Made by a program: the position numbers and the translations under genes
The notes under the pieces: model-generated
What the model was told of the DNA's origin: nothing
The model's input: the letters and a program-made list of their open reading frames with translations, nothing else
The model's database searches: none
Assembly (NCBI GenBank): GCA_964030475.1
Contig: CAXIPT010000002.1
Location: 5,454,051-5,518,050, forward strand
Direction: 5' to 3'
DNA: 64,000 nucleotides
Source of the DNA: Tethya wilhelma
Lineage: Eukaryota > Porifera > Demospongiae > Tethyida > Tethyidae
In this document: one piece after another, positions 28,283 through 41,800 of the stretch
How the letters are laid out: each line of letters begins with the position of its first letter
Position numbering within the stretch: the stretch's first letter is position 1

Positions 28283-31200
28283 ATTTGATAATTATATATT
28301 ATATATACTAGTATAGACTACTACTATTAATTAAATATCCACAAATTTTATTCACAAAATTTTTTCAACACAAAAATTTATACCGATCTACAGTACAAGA
28401 TAAAGATGGCTATGAACATATAATGGTGGATTACTCTTCAAGATACATAGTACCATGAAGTTGCTATACACTGCCTCGTTCCCAGGCTCCTTCTTTGGAA
28501 ATCTTTTCTTCAAAAATAAGGAAAGAGAGAGCCTGGGAACAACCATTGCACACCTGTAAAGTGATAGTGCATGATTGCTGCTATGAACAAGTAATAAAAA
28601 AACATTGAAAATGCAATGAGACACTTACATAGAAATGGCCAAATTGTAAAAAAGGAAAGCAAACAAATGGAATGGCTGTTTGAGTGTGTAAAAATCATTG
28701 TGTGCGCTCCATGTACACTGTAACACTCTTTTACTATGTCGAGTCCTTCATTTTGCTAACAGGAAGGATTCTTTACACATGCTAAATTTAACAACGTTAC
28801 AATTTTAGCAATTTTAAATTTTAACTGTAGTTATCAACTCATCTTAATGTTTAACATTAAAGTCTTACATGCATGCACATATAGCAAAATACAAATCAGT
28901 ATCTCACTACTGTATTTAGCAACAGCTAGCATTTTACGAATAAACACTTTATATATCAGCACCTAGGGGGGAAAGAGATTGTCATGCACTTTTATAGCCT
29001 AAAGGATGCAATTGCACCAAAACACTCTATAATTACAGTTTCAGCAGCTAGATAATATTACGTAAGTAAAAGTCAATACTTAATTCAATTTGCAGCTTTA
29101 TTGTATTTCTTTCAAAAAGAGTTTAAGTGGCCATTTCCACGTCCTCTGCCGTGACCTTTCCCGCGACCTTTCCCACCACGACCTTTTCCGCGACCTTTCC
29201 CACGACCTTCTTTGTCTTCTTCATCCTCCTGACCCAGAATTCCGAAAATATAATTCCCACTTCGACTGAAATCCTCAGTAGTGAAAAAAAAATTCTCTCC
29301 TGTCACCGCATTGGAAAACTTGAAGCTGTCTGCAAAGACGTCGAAGGAATCAGAGTAGTGTCCGATTAGCTGTTTGACTTCGATTTTTTTTCCGCCCGGA
29401 ACCGTTGTACTCAGTGTTTTAGAAATTGACTTGCTAAAGGTCTCTGATTTTTGTTGCTCCCAAGTGTGACCGTAGGTTAGACCACTGCTGACCGAGACAA
29501 AAGACTTCTCGATTTCGACACTCAAAGCAATTTCAAGCGATTCAGAAATGGTCTCGCTGTTTGTCTTCTCAAACCCAAAGGTGGCGGTGTAGGACCACTG
29601 TACTGGTTCAGAGTTTTCCGTATTATCTATAATATCTATTGTAATGTATTGATCTGAAGTTGGCGGCAACCATACTACCCAATTTGGTGACCCTGGGCGA
29701 CTCGAACTGTGAGTTAGAAGACCTTTACCTCTGTGCTCCTTTTTAGCAGCTAGTTTCAGGTACACCTTACGCTCAGGAAAATAAAAGTAATACTCGTAGT
29801 AGTCATCAGGATCTGGGAGATGGCCCAGCGGCATCTCAGCGGCTGATTCTTGCTGGGTGTCCAGTCGAATACCCACGAATTCACTCGCAGTATCCGACCA
29901 AGGTGCTCCAGTTTCATACAGTATGACGATATCGTGGGAGTTATAACTCGACAGGTACATGTTTGGGTAGTACATGCTCTCAAATGCCACGAGGTCCCCC
30001 TGGCCATGTGGTAAAGTTTCAAGGTAGGTAATTCGCCATTTGAACCTGACATCACTGAGTACCGAATCTTCGGAACCTATCTCAATATTAGGGAGCCTGT
30101 AACCATGCCAAAAGTCTTCCCTTGCAGCTACCCATTCTCCTTCTTCAACAAGAGACTGGATATAGACTACCGCACCATCCATGTTCCCGGGAAGTGTGAT
30201 ACCTTTTGCTAGCTCAATGGTCAACATAGAGCAGAAGAGAGCAAGCAGAGCAGTAGCAAACTGCAACATTTTCATCTTGAAGTCCTTTTCGTGGTGCTCG
30301 GTGTGACTGTATCTCTCCAAGGGTGTTTGAAGTATGTTTACGCGTACGACGATTGTTGAAACGGCTGTTAAAAGGCTCTTATATACTCAGAAAATGAAAG
30401 AAAAGCCTTATATATACATGTTGTACATCACATTGTACAGAGCAAAATTCCCGCATAAAACAAGAGAGCATTATAAGAAAACTTCAAAGCTTTGGAAAAA
30501 AATCACTTTTCACAAAAGCGTTCTTTTTTGTGCCAAATAATCACGATAGTACTATGATCATATGATTTTCATAAATGCATTACAAGACTTTAGAGGGGTA
30601 AAGAGTTAAACCTCAGGAGGTCAGGGGATCGGCGAATGGGGAGTACCAGGGTAGGTAGAAAAAAAAATTGAGAAGCCAATATCCCATAATGAACAGTGTT
30701 TTTGAAGTAGTGCATGCTAATGCATTCAACAGTTCCTTTTACAACTCAACATTTATTGGAAGCTTAATACAATTGTACAAGTAGTGATCTCATGCACTTT
30801 TTTCACACAACTTGGAAGCTAATCAATGTTGTAGTATTGTTCCTATAGCATCTATCCCATAGTGAATAATGACAACTGCCTAATTATGCTAATGCATTGA
30901 ATTTCTACACTTCCTTTCCACACAAGTTGGTAGCTAGTCCCTGTTGCAGCTTTAACATCTATATCCCATAGTGAATGATGACAAGTGCATGCATGCTAAT
31001 GCACTGAACTTCTACTTACAGTCAACATCAATTCTGTTGGAAGAATTTTGTAGAAGTAGCAGTTTTTCACATAAGTTGGTAGCTAGCTAGTGTTACGGTA
31101 TTGTCTGTATTGTATTGTCATAAATTTTCGCTGATTGCTGGCGATCTACCAAAATAGCGAAATTTATACTCCTTAAAAGTTACTATAGCTATAATACAGT

Positions 31201-33927
31201 ATAGTTTACAATAGACACGTTGAAACAGCCTATACTGTAAGTGGTAATTAAATGATTTTGACACACACCGCGTAGGTCACTGCATATTAACCGATCGTTG
31301 AGCACTGTGAACGCTAAGCAGCAGAAAACAATTTTCCCATACATTTCTTTTATCACGAGCACCAATTTGCATATTCATTTACTAATTTACATATTCATCT
31401 GTACAACACTGCTTGTACAAACAACCGCTTGTACAGTGTACATGACATGTACACTGTACAAGCGGTTATAATGAAAAAACTCGATCTCTATAGACATGCA
31501 TTGTTACCGTACCTGTTTTCTGACGTTCTCGTTCGGAGATATGACCTCCTTCACAAGATGTCTCGACACCATAGTGAAACTCTTCTCCTGTATACTACCC
31601 AGAGAGCTTTTATCTTTGTCCTGAAGGGGCTTGTTGCACTGCTCCAGTAGCTTGTCCATGTATTCGCTGGCCTGGGTCACAGTGCCTGACGAGACCTCGT
31701 TGGTCAGGTCAAGTAAGACGTAGAGGAAGGCCATGATGAATGTAAGCTGGTGGTTGATGACCCATTTCAGAGGCATCTTGGACATCAGGAAGTGGATGGC
31801 CGAGCACCTAGAGTATAGAGATGGATACCGTATATAGCCAGAAACATTGATGGTCAAAAAATTTGACAATTTGCTCCGCAGAATGTAAAATATTGACGAA
31901 TTTTAAATTTGACAAGTTGTGCATGCATGCATATAATACACTGCCATATACACACGTGATTATTGCAAAATTTGTATTGGAGCAATAGGAAAAACGTTAG
32001 TGGGTGGGGCTTAAACTACTATGAATGTATATAGCCAGAATGTTTAATCAATGATGCAATGTATTCTTTCGCTTTAAACGAATAGCTATAATTAGGTCTA
32101 TTATTCGTGTTTGTTTAGCTACACATGGTTTCCCTGGAAACTGTAATGTGAAAAGTTACAACCACATTTACATGTAACTAAAATTAGAGTCTGTCATATT
32201 TATATCTCCTGTTAACAAGAATAACCCTCCAAATAGCTATAATTGTTTAATATTACGGGCTATAGTAATAATTAAGTGCTTGCAATAACATGCATGTCAG
32301 ACGATTACTCAACTATATAAAATTGCTATAGCAATGTGGCATTTCCATGCTCGAGTAATCACAAAGTGCATGAGAATGCAAAATTATACCACTACAGACC
32401 ATGCATAGTTCAGGTTGAACTACTCGAGCATGTAAATACAATCAAAATTACTATAGTGGCTAGTCATTATGCTACATGCTTACATACAGCTTACATACAG
32501 CTTTTTATGCTATGCCACGCCCCAAAAATGATGTAAAATGATGCAATGAAAAAGGTCTATATAGTGACACAGTTCCTTTAAGCTTCTTAGAAATGAGCTA
32601 AATAGCTTTAGAAATATTTCATAGTGTCAGTTTTGCCAAGAGTTAATACTGTCATTGCACTTATGACCAATCCATGCATGCCATTCATGTGCATGTAGAC
32701 AACTACATTTTCAAGAGCTTTAATGACTATCCAGCAGGTGTGTACTCATGCATGGATGAAATTATATACCCTAATTACTTCTGGTGAACCCAATTAATTA
32801 AGCGGTATTAAATTACATAATTATATATGAATGCACATGCACACTAACTAATAAAAGTCTTGTAGGATTCTTATACATGAATGCATACACTGCATGGATT
32901 CCATAAATAGGTTTGATTTGAGTGACATGTACACCGATTACCCAAGCAACTGCTATATAGTGAATATAGCAAGGGCTAGGGCCATTTATGAATCACTTTA
33001 GGAGTAAAGAAATTAATGGATGCCATATGCATGAAGAAGATGCTTTTCACCAATTATATATAGCTAGCCACTTAATGAGAAACTCGAAAAACTGATGCCA
33101 AATGTGGTAATGTGAAGGTTGTACCTGAAGAAGACAGTCAGTTTATATGCAACGTCCAATTTGGTGGATCTTCCATGATTGTGTCTGGAGGTAACTGGGA
33201 GATATGCTCACAACCAAATAGAAAGGGAGCTTCATTGATAAAGAAACCAGGCAAATATCCCACACCAGAAGACATGGGATTCCAAAATGAGAAGATAAGG
33301 AGTGTCACCCGATCAAGCTAGCTGATTAATACGATCAAACAAACTGAGAACTGACTTTGAACGGAAAACGATCATAGCATTAGATAGGACTCTTAGTGTA
33401 TGCCAAGTAGTTTGTAGTTAAGATCTAGAGGTACAATGTAAACTTTTGTACAGAATTTAAATATTTTTACTGCATGCATGTGTTTATGAGACACTGCTAT
33501 ACTATGTGTATGTAAAGCATGATAGTCACATTAATGTGGCTTAAAGACTCTGCCTGTTTTTCGGCAGACGGGCTATAATTGTTAACATAAATGTGCATCA
33601 GGCTTAAGCAGCTAATGAATAATTTTATAACAGAAAGAGCCTTGGAACAAGGCAAAACAACAGGTATACGATATGACTCACCCTCCACTCTTAGCAAACC
33701 AAGCCCTCTCATAACAGCATCCACACATCTTGTCTGCCACCACCTCAAAGAGAGCAAGCTCAGAAGCCTTCTCCACATCTCCCACTATCACTGTGGCTGT
33801 CTCTATCATGATGGTGAGGGCCAGCTCACCGATCTTACTGAGCTCCTTCTCCTCCGAGGAGATGCACTTGGTGATGGCATCGAGAAGAACGTACACGTCC
33901 ATTATGTCTTGAGCACTGAGTGTGTGA

Positions 33928-33965
<38 letters not shown>

Positions 33966-35783
33966 AGTTTGCGAGTGAATGTGTGTACGTAAGAGAGAAA
34001 AATAGTCATAATTATAATTATATTATTTTCGTTTGAACTAAGACAATAATACCGAAGACCTTTTACCATACATTACACATCGAGAATAATTGGCAAGTGG
34101 TCATCATATTCATTTGCTAACGTTTGGTAAAGTTGCTAACAGAGCATTTTTCTCCCCTCAAAAAATTTTAACATTAATTTTGTATTCTCCTGTGAAAAAT
34201 AAAAACTTGCACAATCTTTTGAACCCAAAATGTTTACATGCCAAACTGCAATCAAGAGAATGCTTCCAACAAAACAAATTTTGAGATTTTCTCCTCAAAA
34301 TTTATCATCAACAGAAACAGGTGTATTGCACTTACGGTTGCTTGAGAAGATTGGCTGAGCTACACTGCTGCACCACAGCCACTGTGGTGATGTGTTTGAC
34401 CAGTCCCGACATGAACACCAACGCCTCAGCACGGAGATCACGGAGACAAGATGCAACTGAAGATGGAAGAAAAATATTAGTGTATTAGCTGGGTATAACA
34501 ATGGTTAGAATAGATTGCTCTTTACAAATAATTATTCTGAACAAATTTGGTTCTAGCTACTGTAGATGTAGATTACTAGAACGAAATTTATCAAGGATGC
34601 GAAATAATGTAAAGGATTTTAGCCTATGCAACTGAATTTGGGATGGTAAGAACTAGGCCACACTTTTACTGTACATACTATAACTGGGATAGGGCATGAT
34701 AGCTTGAACTTTAGATGCAAAAATTCTTTTATTATCTCTAAATAATATTCACTGTGTCAAACAGAACTGCATGATGGGTCATAAGTGTGGCCAGATATAA
34801 AGACATTAGCAAATGGATAAAATTTTGGGAGTCGTAACTTACCAAACACTCCAGTGAGTGCTGTCTCAAAGGCCACTCTGGACTGCCTGTTGGTGCACTG
34901 AGGTAGGGAGATGTGCTTCAGTCTCACACTGTGGAATTCCGAGGGCTGGTAGTTGACCTGCTTCAACAGCTGATAGAGGTCAAGGTCCACCTCACCAAGA
35001 TTCACCATGGCAACCAGAAAGGACTGAAGTAGAAAATAGAAAATGAAAATATTACTTTAGCATGAATACATCATGATTTGGAACAAAATTATACGGTATG
35101 AAGAAAACTTTGGTCACAGCTGAGTTATCAAGTAGGTAAATTTTCACAAAAAATACTTTTTTGCACTGCTCACAAACTTCACATTGTGGGCAATAATTGA
35201 CTTAGAAATAATTGGACAATATACCTAGAGTATTTCCTAATTCTATTTCTAAAATCACGCACAATGTTCACCATACACTAGAATAATACACTCGTATATC
35301 ATGCTATATTATATCATCCATAGATATGAGCCTGTGTTAAACTACCACTCACTTGTAGCAGCTGCCAAGCCTGCTGGCGGTAGAAGTGATCCACACTCTG
35401 AGAGGAGTGGTTTGGTCTGAGGAGACTCACTGCAGCCTCTATGCAGTGGCCGACCTGGAGGTCAATGAAGCCAGTGTCTGTGTCTGGGAAGGAGAGACGA
35501 ATGGCAGCACCTTCTTGGAGCGTCTCCTTGAAGTTGAGCTGGAAAGAATATATATGTGTGTGTGAAAATTTTTTCCAATGTAATGTTACCATATAGCACA
35601 AAAATTTAGTGGATTTTAATGGCAAATTGGCAGTTGTGGTAAAGATTGAATCTGCCATACATGCAGTCATTTTTGCACAGCACAAATACAGAATATGTGT
35701 ATTTACATGTGCTACCGCCAAAATAAAATCTGCCAATCATGAAACTTTTGACAATCCACCAAACTTTATTCCCACCAATATTT

Positions 35784-35832
<49 letters not shown>

Positions 35833-38800
35833 GTGGGTCTATTTTGCTCGGAACTTACAGGTTGTGGTGTACTCAACATCTTTCTGTTGCTGCCTCCAAA
35901 CTTGCCCAGGACTCTGAAGGCCACAGTGGCCACAGCATCATCAGGATTGTGAAGAGTGGACCACAAAGCCTGCATCAACTCAGCACGGACAGGCTAGGAA
36001 GTGAGATATTAGGTATAAATGAAGTGGATGAATTCTATCCTATGAAATCTACACACAGTACAGTTTATAAGTCTGCATTTCATAATGTCAACATAAAAAT
36101 ACTCTTCAAAAAACATGTTTTGGTGGCTATACAGTCACCATTATAGTCCATCTGTTTTGAGAATGCTTCTAGAAAAATTAAACAACTTTCAAAATTTCAA
36201 GCACCATTGGAGAGCATTCGTTCTCCTGTTCTTTTGATTGCTTTTCCAACTTCCTACACCTTACCAGTCAAGTCAAAAGTTAGCTATTTTGCCATATAGA
36301 AATTAATAGTATTGGTATAAATCTCATTATTCCACACACCTGTATGTGGTCATAGAGGAAATCTGGTTGCAGGTTATCCACACAGAGCTCAAGTGTCCTC
36401 AACCCCTGGCTGATGAGGGTCTGAGAGCCATTGAGAGCAGACACCAGAGGGTCCATGAGCATGTGGAGGTAGGGAAGGAGAGAGCTGAGTCGGACAGGGA
36501 CAGTCAGACACAGCTCTACAAAGAGATCCTTCATGTACTGTTTGTGCTGACCACTTTGAAGACGATTGAGACCTGAGAGGGGAGAGAGAGAATAAAGACA
36601 GAACTTTGGCGGATCGGTGGTTTGGTAAGGACTGTCAATATTGAATCCACAAAACAGTCATTTTGATCTGGTCAATTTGAGTGAGGATACAAATCAATTT
36701 AAGCATACTGAGCTAAAGAACCAAATTGATGGAGGAATAACTTTGTACATTATGGCAGCTCATTCGTGTAAGTTAAACCGCAAAAATATTTTCTAAAAAG
36801 CTTTATGGTCTCCAGCCCATGCATAATATTATAAATGTGTTTTACTGTACTATTTAAAGATCAGTCATATAATAACTAGATAAGATCATCACTTTGAAAG
36901 TAATACAGTATAGCAGGAAAGTTTTATGAGCTCTTAAATACTAATTCCGACAATACAATAATTATATTATCTATCAAGTGTGCAGTCAAATATGTGATGC
37001 ACTCTTCTACATTTTCCTTCTTCTATAAAATTGTTCATGATAAAAATTACTAGTGATCATTCAAAACTGAAAATGAAAAAAAGCATATACTGACTCATGA
37101 CTCAAGAAGTATAATAAGGACAAGGTTTTCACTTTGAGCTTGAATTAAGTTTGTCTTAATTCAGTTACTTTTGTAAGGAAGGGGAGTGGTTGGAGCTGGT
37201 TCTCATAAAGTGTGGAGTGCGCACTACAAGCTGGTTGCCTTTGTACTTGACAACATACTGCCATATGTACACCTCTTCCTTGGGCTGTAGACGTCCTTCC
37301 ATTGTGATAGCATCTGTTGCAGAATCAAGCACGTGCCACTTGTACTTGAGCTCAACAGAAAATCGATCTTTGAGTGCAGTGGCAATTATCCCTCCAACCA
37401 GATCCACTTCTTCCTTTGGCACATCAACAGGATGGTATCTAAACTCACTCTTCCACTTTTCCACGACCGTTTCCACAAATTCTTTATTGTATCCGACCTT
37501 TGCCTCTGTGTATTTCCAAGTAGACTCTTTGCTCTGATATAGCATCTCCCATTCACCTGTCATATCTTGCAACAGTACACATTCTCCTGGAAGAAGATTC
37601 CTCACAGAAGGATGAAGGTCTATCACTTCACCTTTTTCACCGTGTTTTGGTATATATTCCGGAACCAACTTTTGCACATAATGATTCCGTACAACGATTG
37701 GCAACTTTAGATTTGTACCATCGTAGAAATCGGTAACTAGATCAAACGTGTGGTGAGCTCTAACACGCCATTCATCCTTGCCTGTGACTGCATAGTATCC
37801 ATTGGTACCGCATAATTTGGTCTTTGTTGCCCAATATAACTGCCCTTTTTGGCAATTCACATGAAGATCGAAGCTATTGGGACTAAAGTGGGACGAAAGC
37901 TTGCCACTAACAAGACTATCAAACACTTTGACTTTGTTTCCTTTGATGACAAAGAAGAAGCCAACTGGAGTAGGCGAATAGTAGGAGTTAGCAATGTAGA
38001 AGTCACCACCTTGACAATCTGGGCTGATAGTACCACTTAGGAAGGCTTTTGAACTCAGATCTGTTCCACCATACAAATCGTTCCCTTTGAGCATAAAGAA
38101 CTTGTTATGACCGTCTTTCAAATACGTTGGCATTGAGTGATCGTAGTACCCGAAATAGTGGTCCCCATCGGTCCAGGAGTCGTGGAGGGAGAATATGTTC
38201 GGACCTTTCTTGTTGAATTCTCCACTCTTCAGATCATCGACTATAAAGTAGCAGCCAAGATCAGAACGAATGATGTAGGTGAAGCGGGTACCAAGGACAT
38301 TGATTCCTTTTGTCGGTCCTTTAACAGGACGATTTGACATTTTTATGGCTTGTTCTATGAGTACCAATAAAACTGAATATATTACAGCACTGAAAAACGT
38401 AAAACTCAAGTTTTATAGAGCTAACAAATAATACAGTCAATTTTAGAGTAAGAATTACTCACAAGCATTTTTATTGTTATATGTGAGAATAAAAATTAAC
38501 ACTATAATTAATCATGATTACATTTTTGGAATACCTTTGTTAAATCACCCTAACCTAATTACATATGTGACATCACTTTGTTCAATCTCCCATGACATAA
38601 TTATATGCATGTACGCCATCAATTCAATTATGCAGCAGCAATAACTAAAATTTATAGTATTATATAATGCAGCATCACTCTCTCTTACACATGCATGTAT
38701 GACAAGTGTGTGTGTGTGTGTAATATATTCATTACATTGTACTTGCCGGGCGGAGATAACTGATCTTCAAACCAGAGGTTTTACAGATATTTTTGGTTAG

Positions 38801-41800
38801 TTTAACTATAGCTGTATACAGCAATATAGCTACAATTGAACTGGCTGGCTCAATACTATACTGAAAGGTGGGTCTATTTTGCTCGGAACTTACAGGTTGT
38901 GGGGTACTCAACATCTTTCTGTTGCTCCCTCCAAACTTGCCCAGGACTCTGAAGGCTACAGTGGCCACAGCATCATCAGGATTGTGGAGAGTAGACCATA
39001 AGGCCTGCATCAACTCAGCACGGACAGGCTAGAGAGTGAGATATACAGTGTACATGAAATGGATGAATTCTATTCTACACACACTACAGTTTATAAGTCT
39101 GCACTCCATAATGTGAAAATGACTGTATAAAGGCTTTAACATGCCTATCTCTACCAAAAGAAAAATACTTTTTGAAATTTTTTGGTGGCTATAAAGTCAC
39201 CATCATAGTCCATCTGGTTTGAGAATGCTTCTAGAAAAAAATAAACAACTTTCTAAAATTAATATTTGAAATTTCAAGCACCATTGGACAGCGATTGTTC
39301 TCTCTGTTCTTTTGATTGCTTTTCCAGCTTCCTACATCTTACCAGTCAAGTCAAAAGTTAGCTATTTTGCCGTATATAAAATTAATAGTATTGGTATAAA
39401 TCTCACTATTCCACACACCTGTATGTGGTCATAGAGGAAATCTGGTTGTAGGTTATCCACACAGAGCTCCAGTGTCCTCAGTCCCTGGCTGATGAGGGTT
39501 TGAGAGCCATTAAGAGCAGACACCAGAGGGTCCATGAGCATGTGGAGGTAGGGAAGGAGAGAGCTGAGTCTGACAGGGACAGTCAGACACAACTCTACAA
39601 AGAGATCCTTCATGTACTGCTTGTGCTGACCACTTTGAAGACGATTGAGACCTAAAGGGGGAGAGAGGGGATACAAATTAATCTAGACATAATGCACAGC
39701 ACAAAACTTTGGTAGAGTGGCGGTTTTGGTAAGGAGTGTCAATATTGAATCCGCGAAACAGTCATTTTTTGTGCAGGTCAATTTGACAGAGGATACAAAG
39801 AACCAAATCGATGAAAGAATACATGTAACTTTATACATGACTAATGTTATCACGGCAGCTTTTCCATGTACGTTAAAATGCAATAATGCTTTATGAGAGA
39901 CATCTGTGAAAGTTATATCCCACGAAATTTTTGCGGTATACAGCACTTTACCTTGATGATCTCATCTAACTATTGAAAGTATTATAGCTCAGTAGTTTGA
40001 TCTTTAAACAGTACAGTAACACACATTTATAATATTATGCATGGGCTAGAGACTATAAAACCTTCTAGCTCCAATCTATAAATACTAATTATGATTATAC
40101 AATTAACCAAAATTATATGTTATCAATCGTGTAGTCAAATCTGTTACGCACTCTTCTACATTTTTTTTCTTCTTCTATAAATTGTTCATGATAAAAATTA
40201 CTATAATTATAGTGATCATTCAAAACTGAAAATGAAAAAAGTATATACTGACTAATGACAAGGCTTTCACTTTGTGCTTGATGTGTGTCTTAATTCAGTT
40301 AATTTTGCAAGGATGGGAAGAGGTTGAAGCTGGTTCTCATAAAGTGTGGAGTGCGTACCACAAGCTGGTTGCCTTTGTACTTGACAACATACTGCCATAC
40401 GTACACCTCTTCCTCGGATTGTAAACGTCCTTCCATTATGACTGTATCAGTTGCAGAACCAAGCAGGTGCCACTTGTAGTTGAAGTCAACAGAAAATCGA
40501 TCTTTAAGTGCAGCGGCGATTATTCCTCCAACCAGATCCCCTTCTTCCTTTGGCATATCAACAGGATGGTACCTAAACTCACTCTTCCACTTTTTCGTGA
40601 CCAACTCCACAAATTCTTTATTGTATCCAACCCTTGCCCCTGTGTATTTCCAAGTAGATCCTTTGCTCTGATACAGCATCTCCCATTCGCCTGCCATGTC
40701 TTGCAACAGTACACATTCTCCTGGAAGAAGATTCCTCACAGAAGGATGAAGGTCAATCACTTCACCTTTTTCACCGTGTTTTGGTATATATTCCGGAACC
40801 AACTTTTTCATATAGTGATTCCGTACAACGATTGGCAACTTTAGATGTGTACCATCGTAGAAATCGGTAACTAGATCAAACGTGTGATTAGCCCTAACAC
40901 GCCATTCATCTTTGCCTGTGACCGCGTAGTATCCATTGGTACCGCATAATTTGGTTTTGGTTGCCCAATACAACTGCCCTTTTTGGCAATTCACGTGAAG
41001 ATCGAAGCTATTGGGAGTGAAGTGGGATGAAAGTTTACCGCTTACAAGACTATCAAACACTTTGACTTTGTTTCCTTTGATGACAAAGAAGAAACCAACT
41101 GGAGTAGGTGAATAGTAGGAGTTAGCAATGTAGAAGTTGCCACCTTGACAATCTGGGCTGATAGTACCACTTAGGAAGGATTTTGAACTCAGATCTGTTC
41201 CACCATACAAATCGTTCCCTTTGAGCATAAAGAACTTGTTATGGCCATCTTTCAAATACGTTGGCATTGAGTGATCGTAGTACCCGAAATAATGGTCCCC
41301 ATCGGTCCAGGAGTCATGGAGGGGGAATATGTTCGGACCTTTCTTGTTGAATTCTCCACTCTTCAGATCATCGACTATAAAGTAGCAGCCAAGATCGGAA
41401 CGAATGATGTAGGTGAAGCGGGTACCAAGGATATTGATCCCTTTGGTCGGTCCTTTAACAGGACGATTCGTCATTATAGCTTGTTCTACGAGTACCAATA
41501 AAACTGAATATACACTGAAAAGCTCCAAAATGTAACACAAATATTATAATACAGCTTACAAAATATAGTCGATATTCTAATTAATTTTTGTTACCTAATA
41601 CTCACATTTTACATTTTTTGAATACCTTTGTTAAATCACCTTAGCATATAATTAGATATGTGACATCACTTTGTTAAATCACCCATGACATAATTACATG
41701 CATGTATGCCATCAATTCAATTATCCGCAGCAATATTAATAACTAAATTTTATATTACAATACAGCAACGATCACTCTCTTACTATATAGTGTTTTCCTA

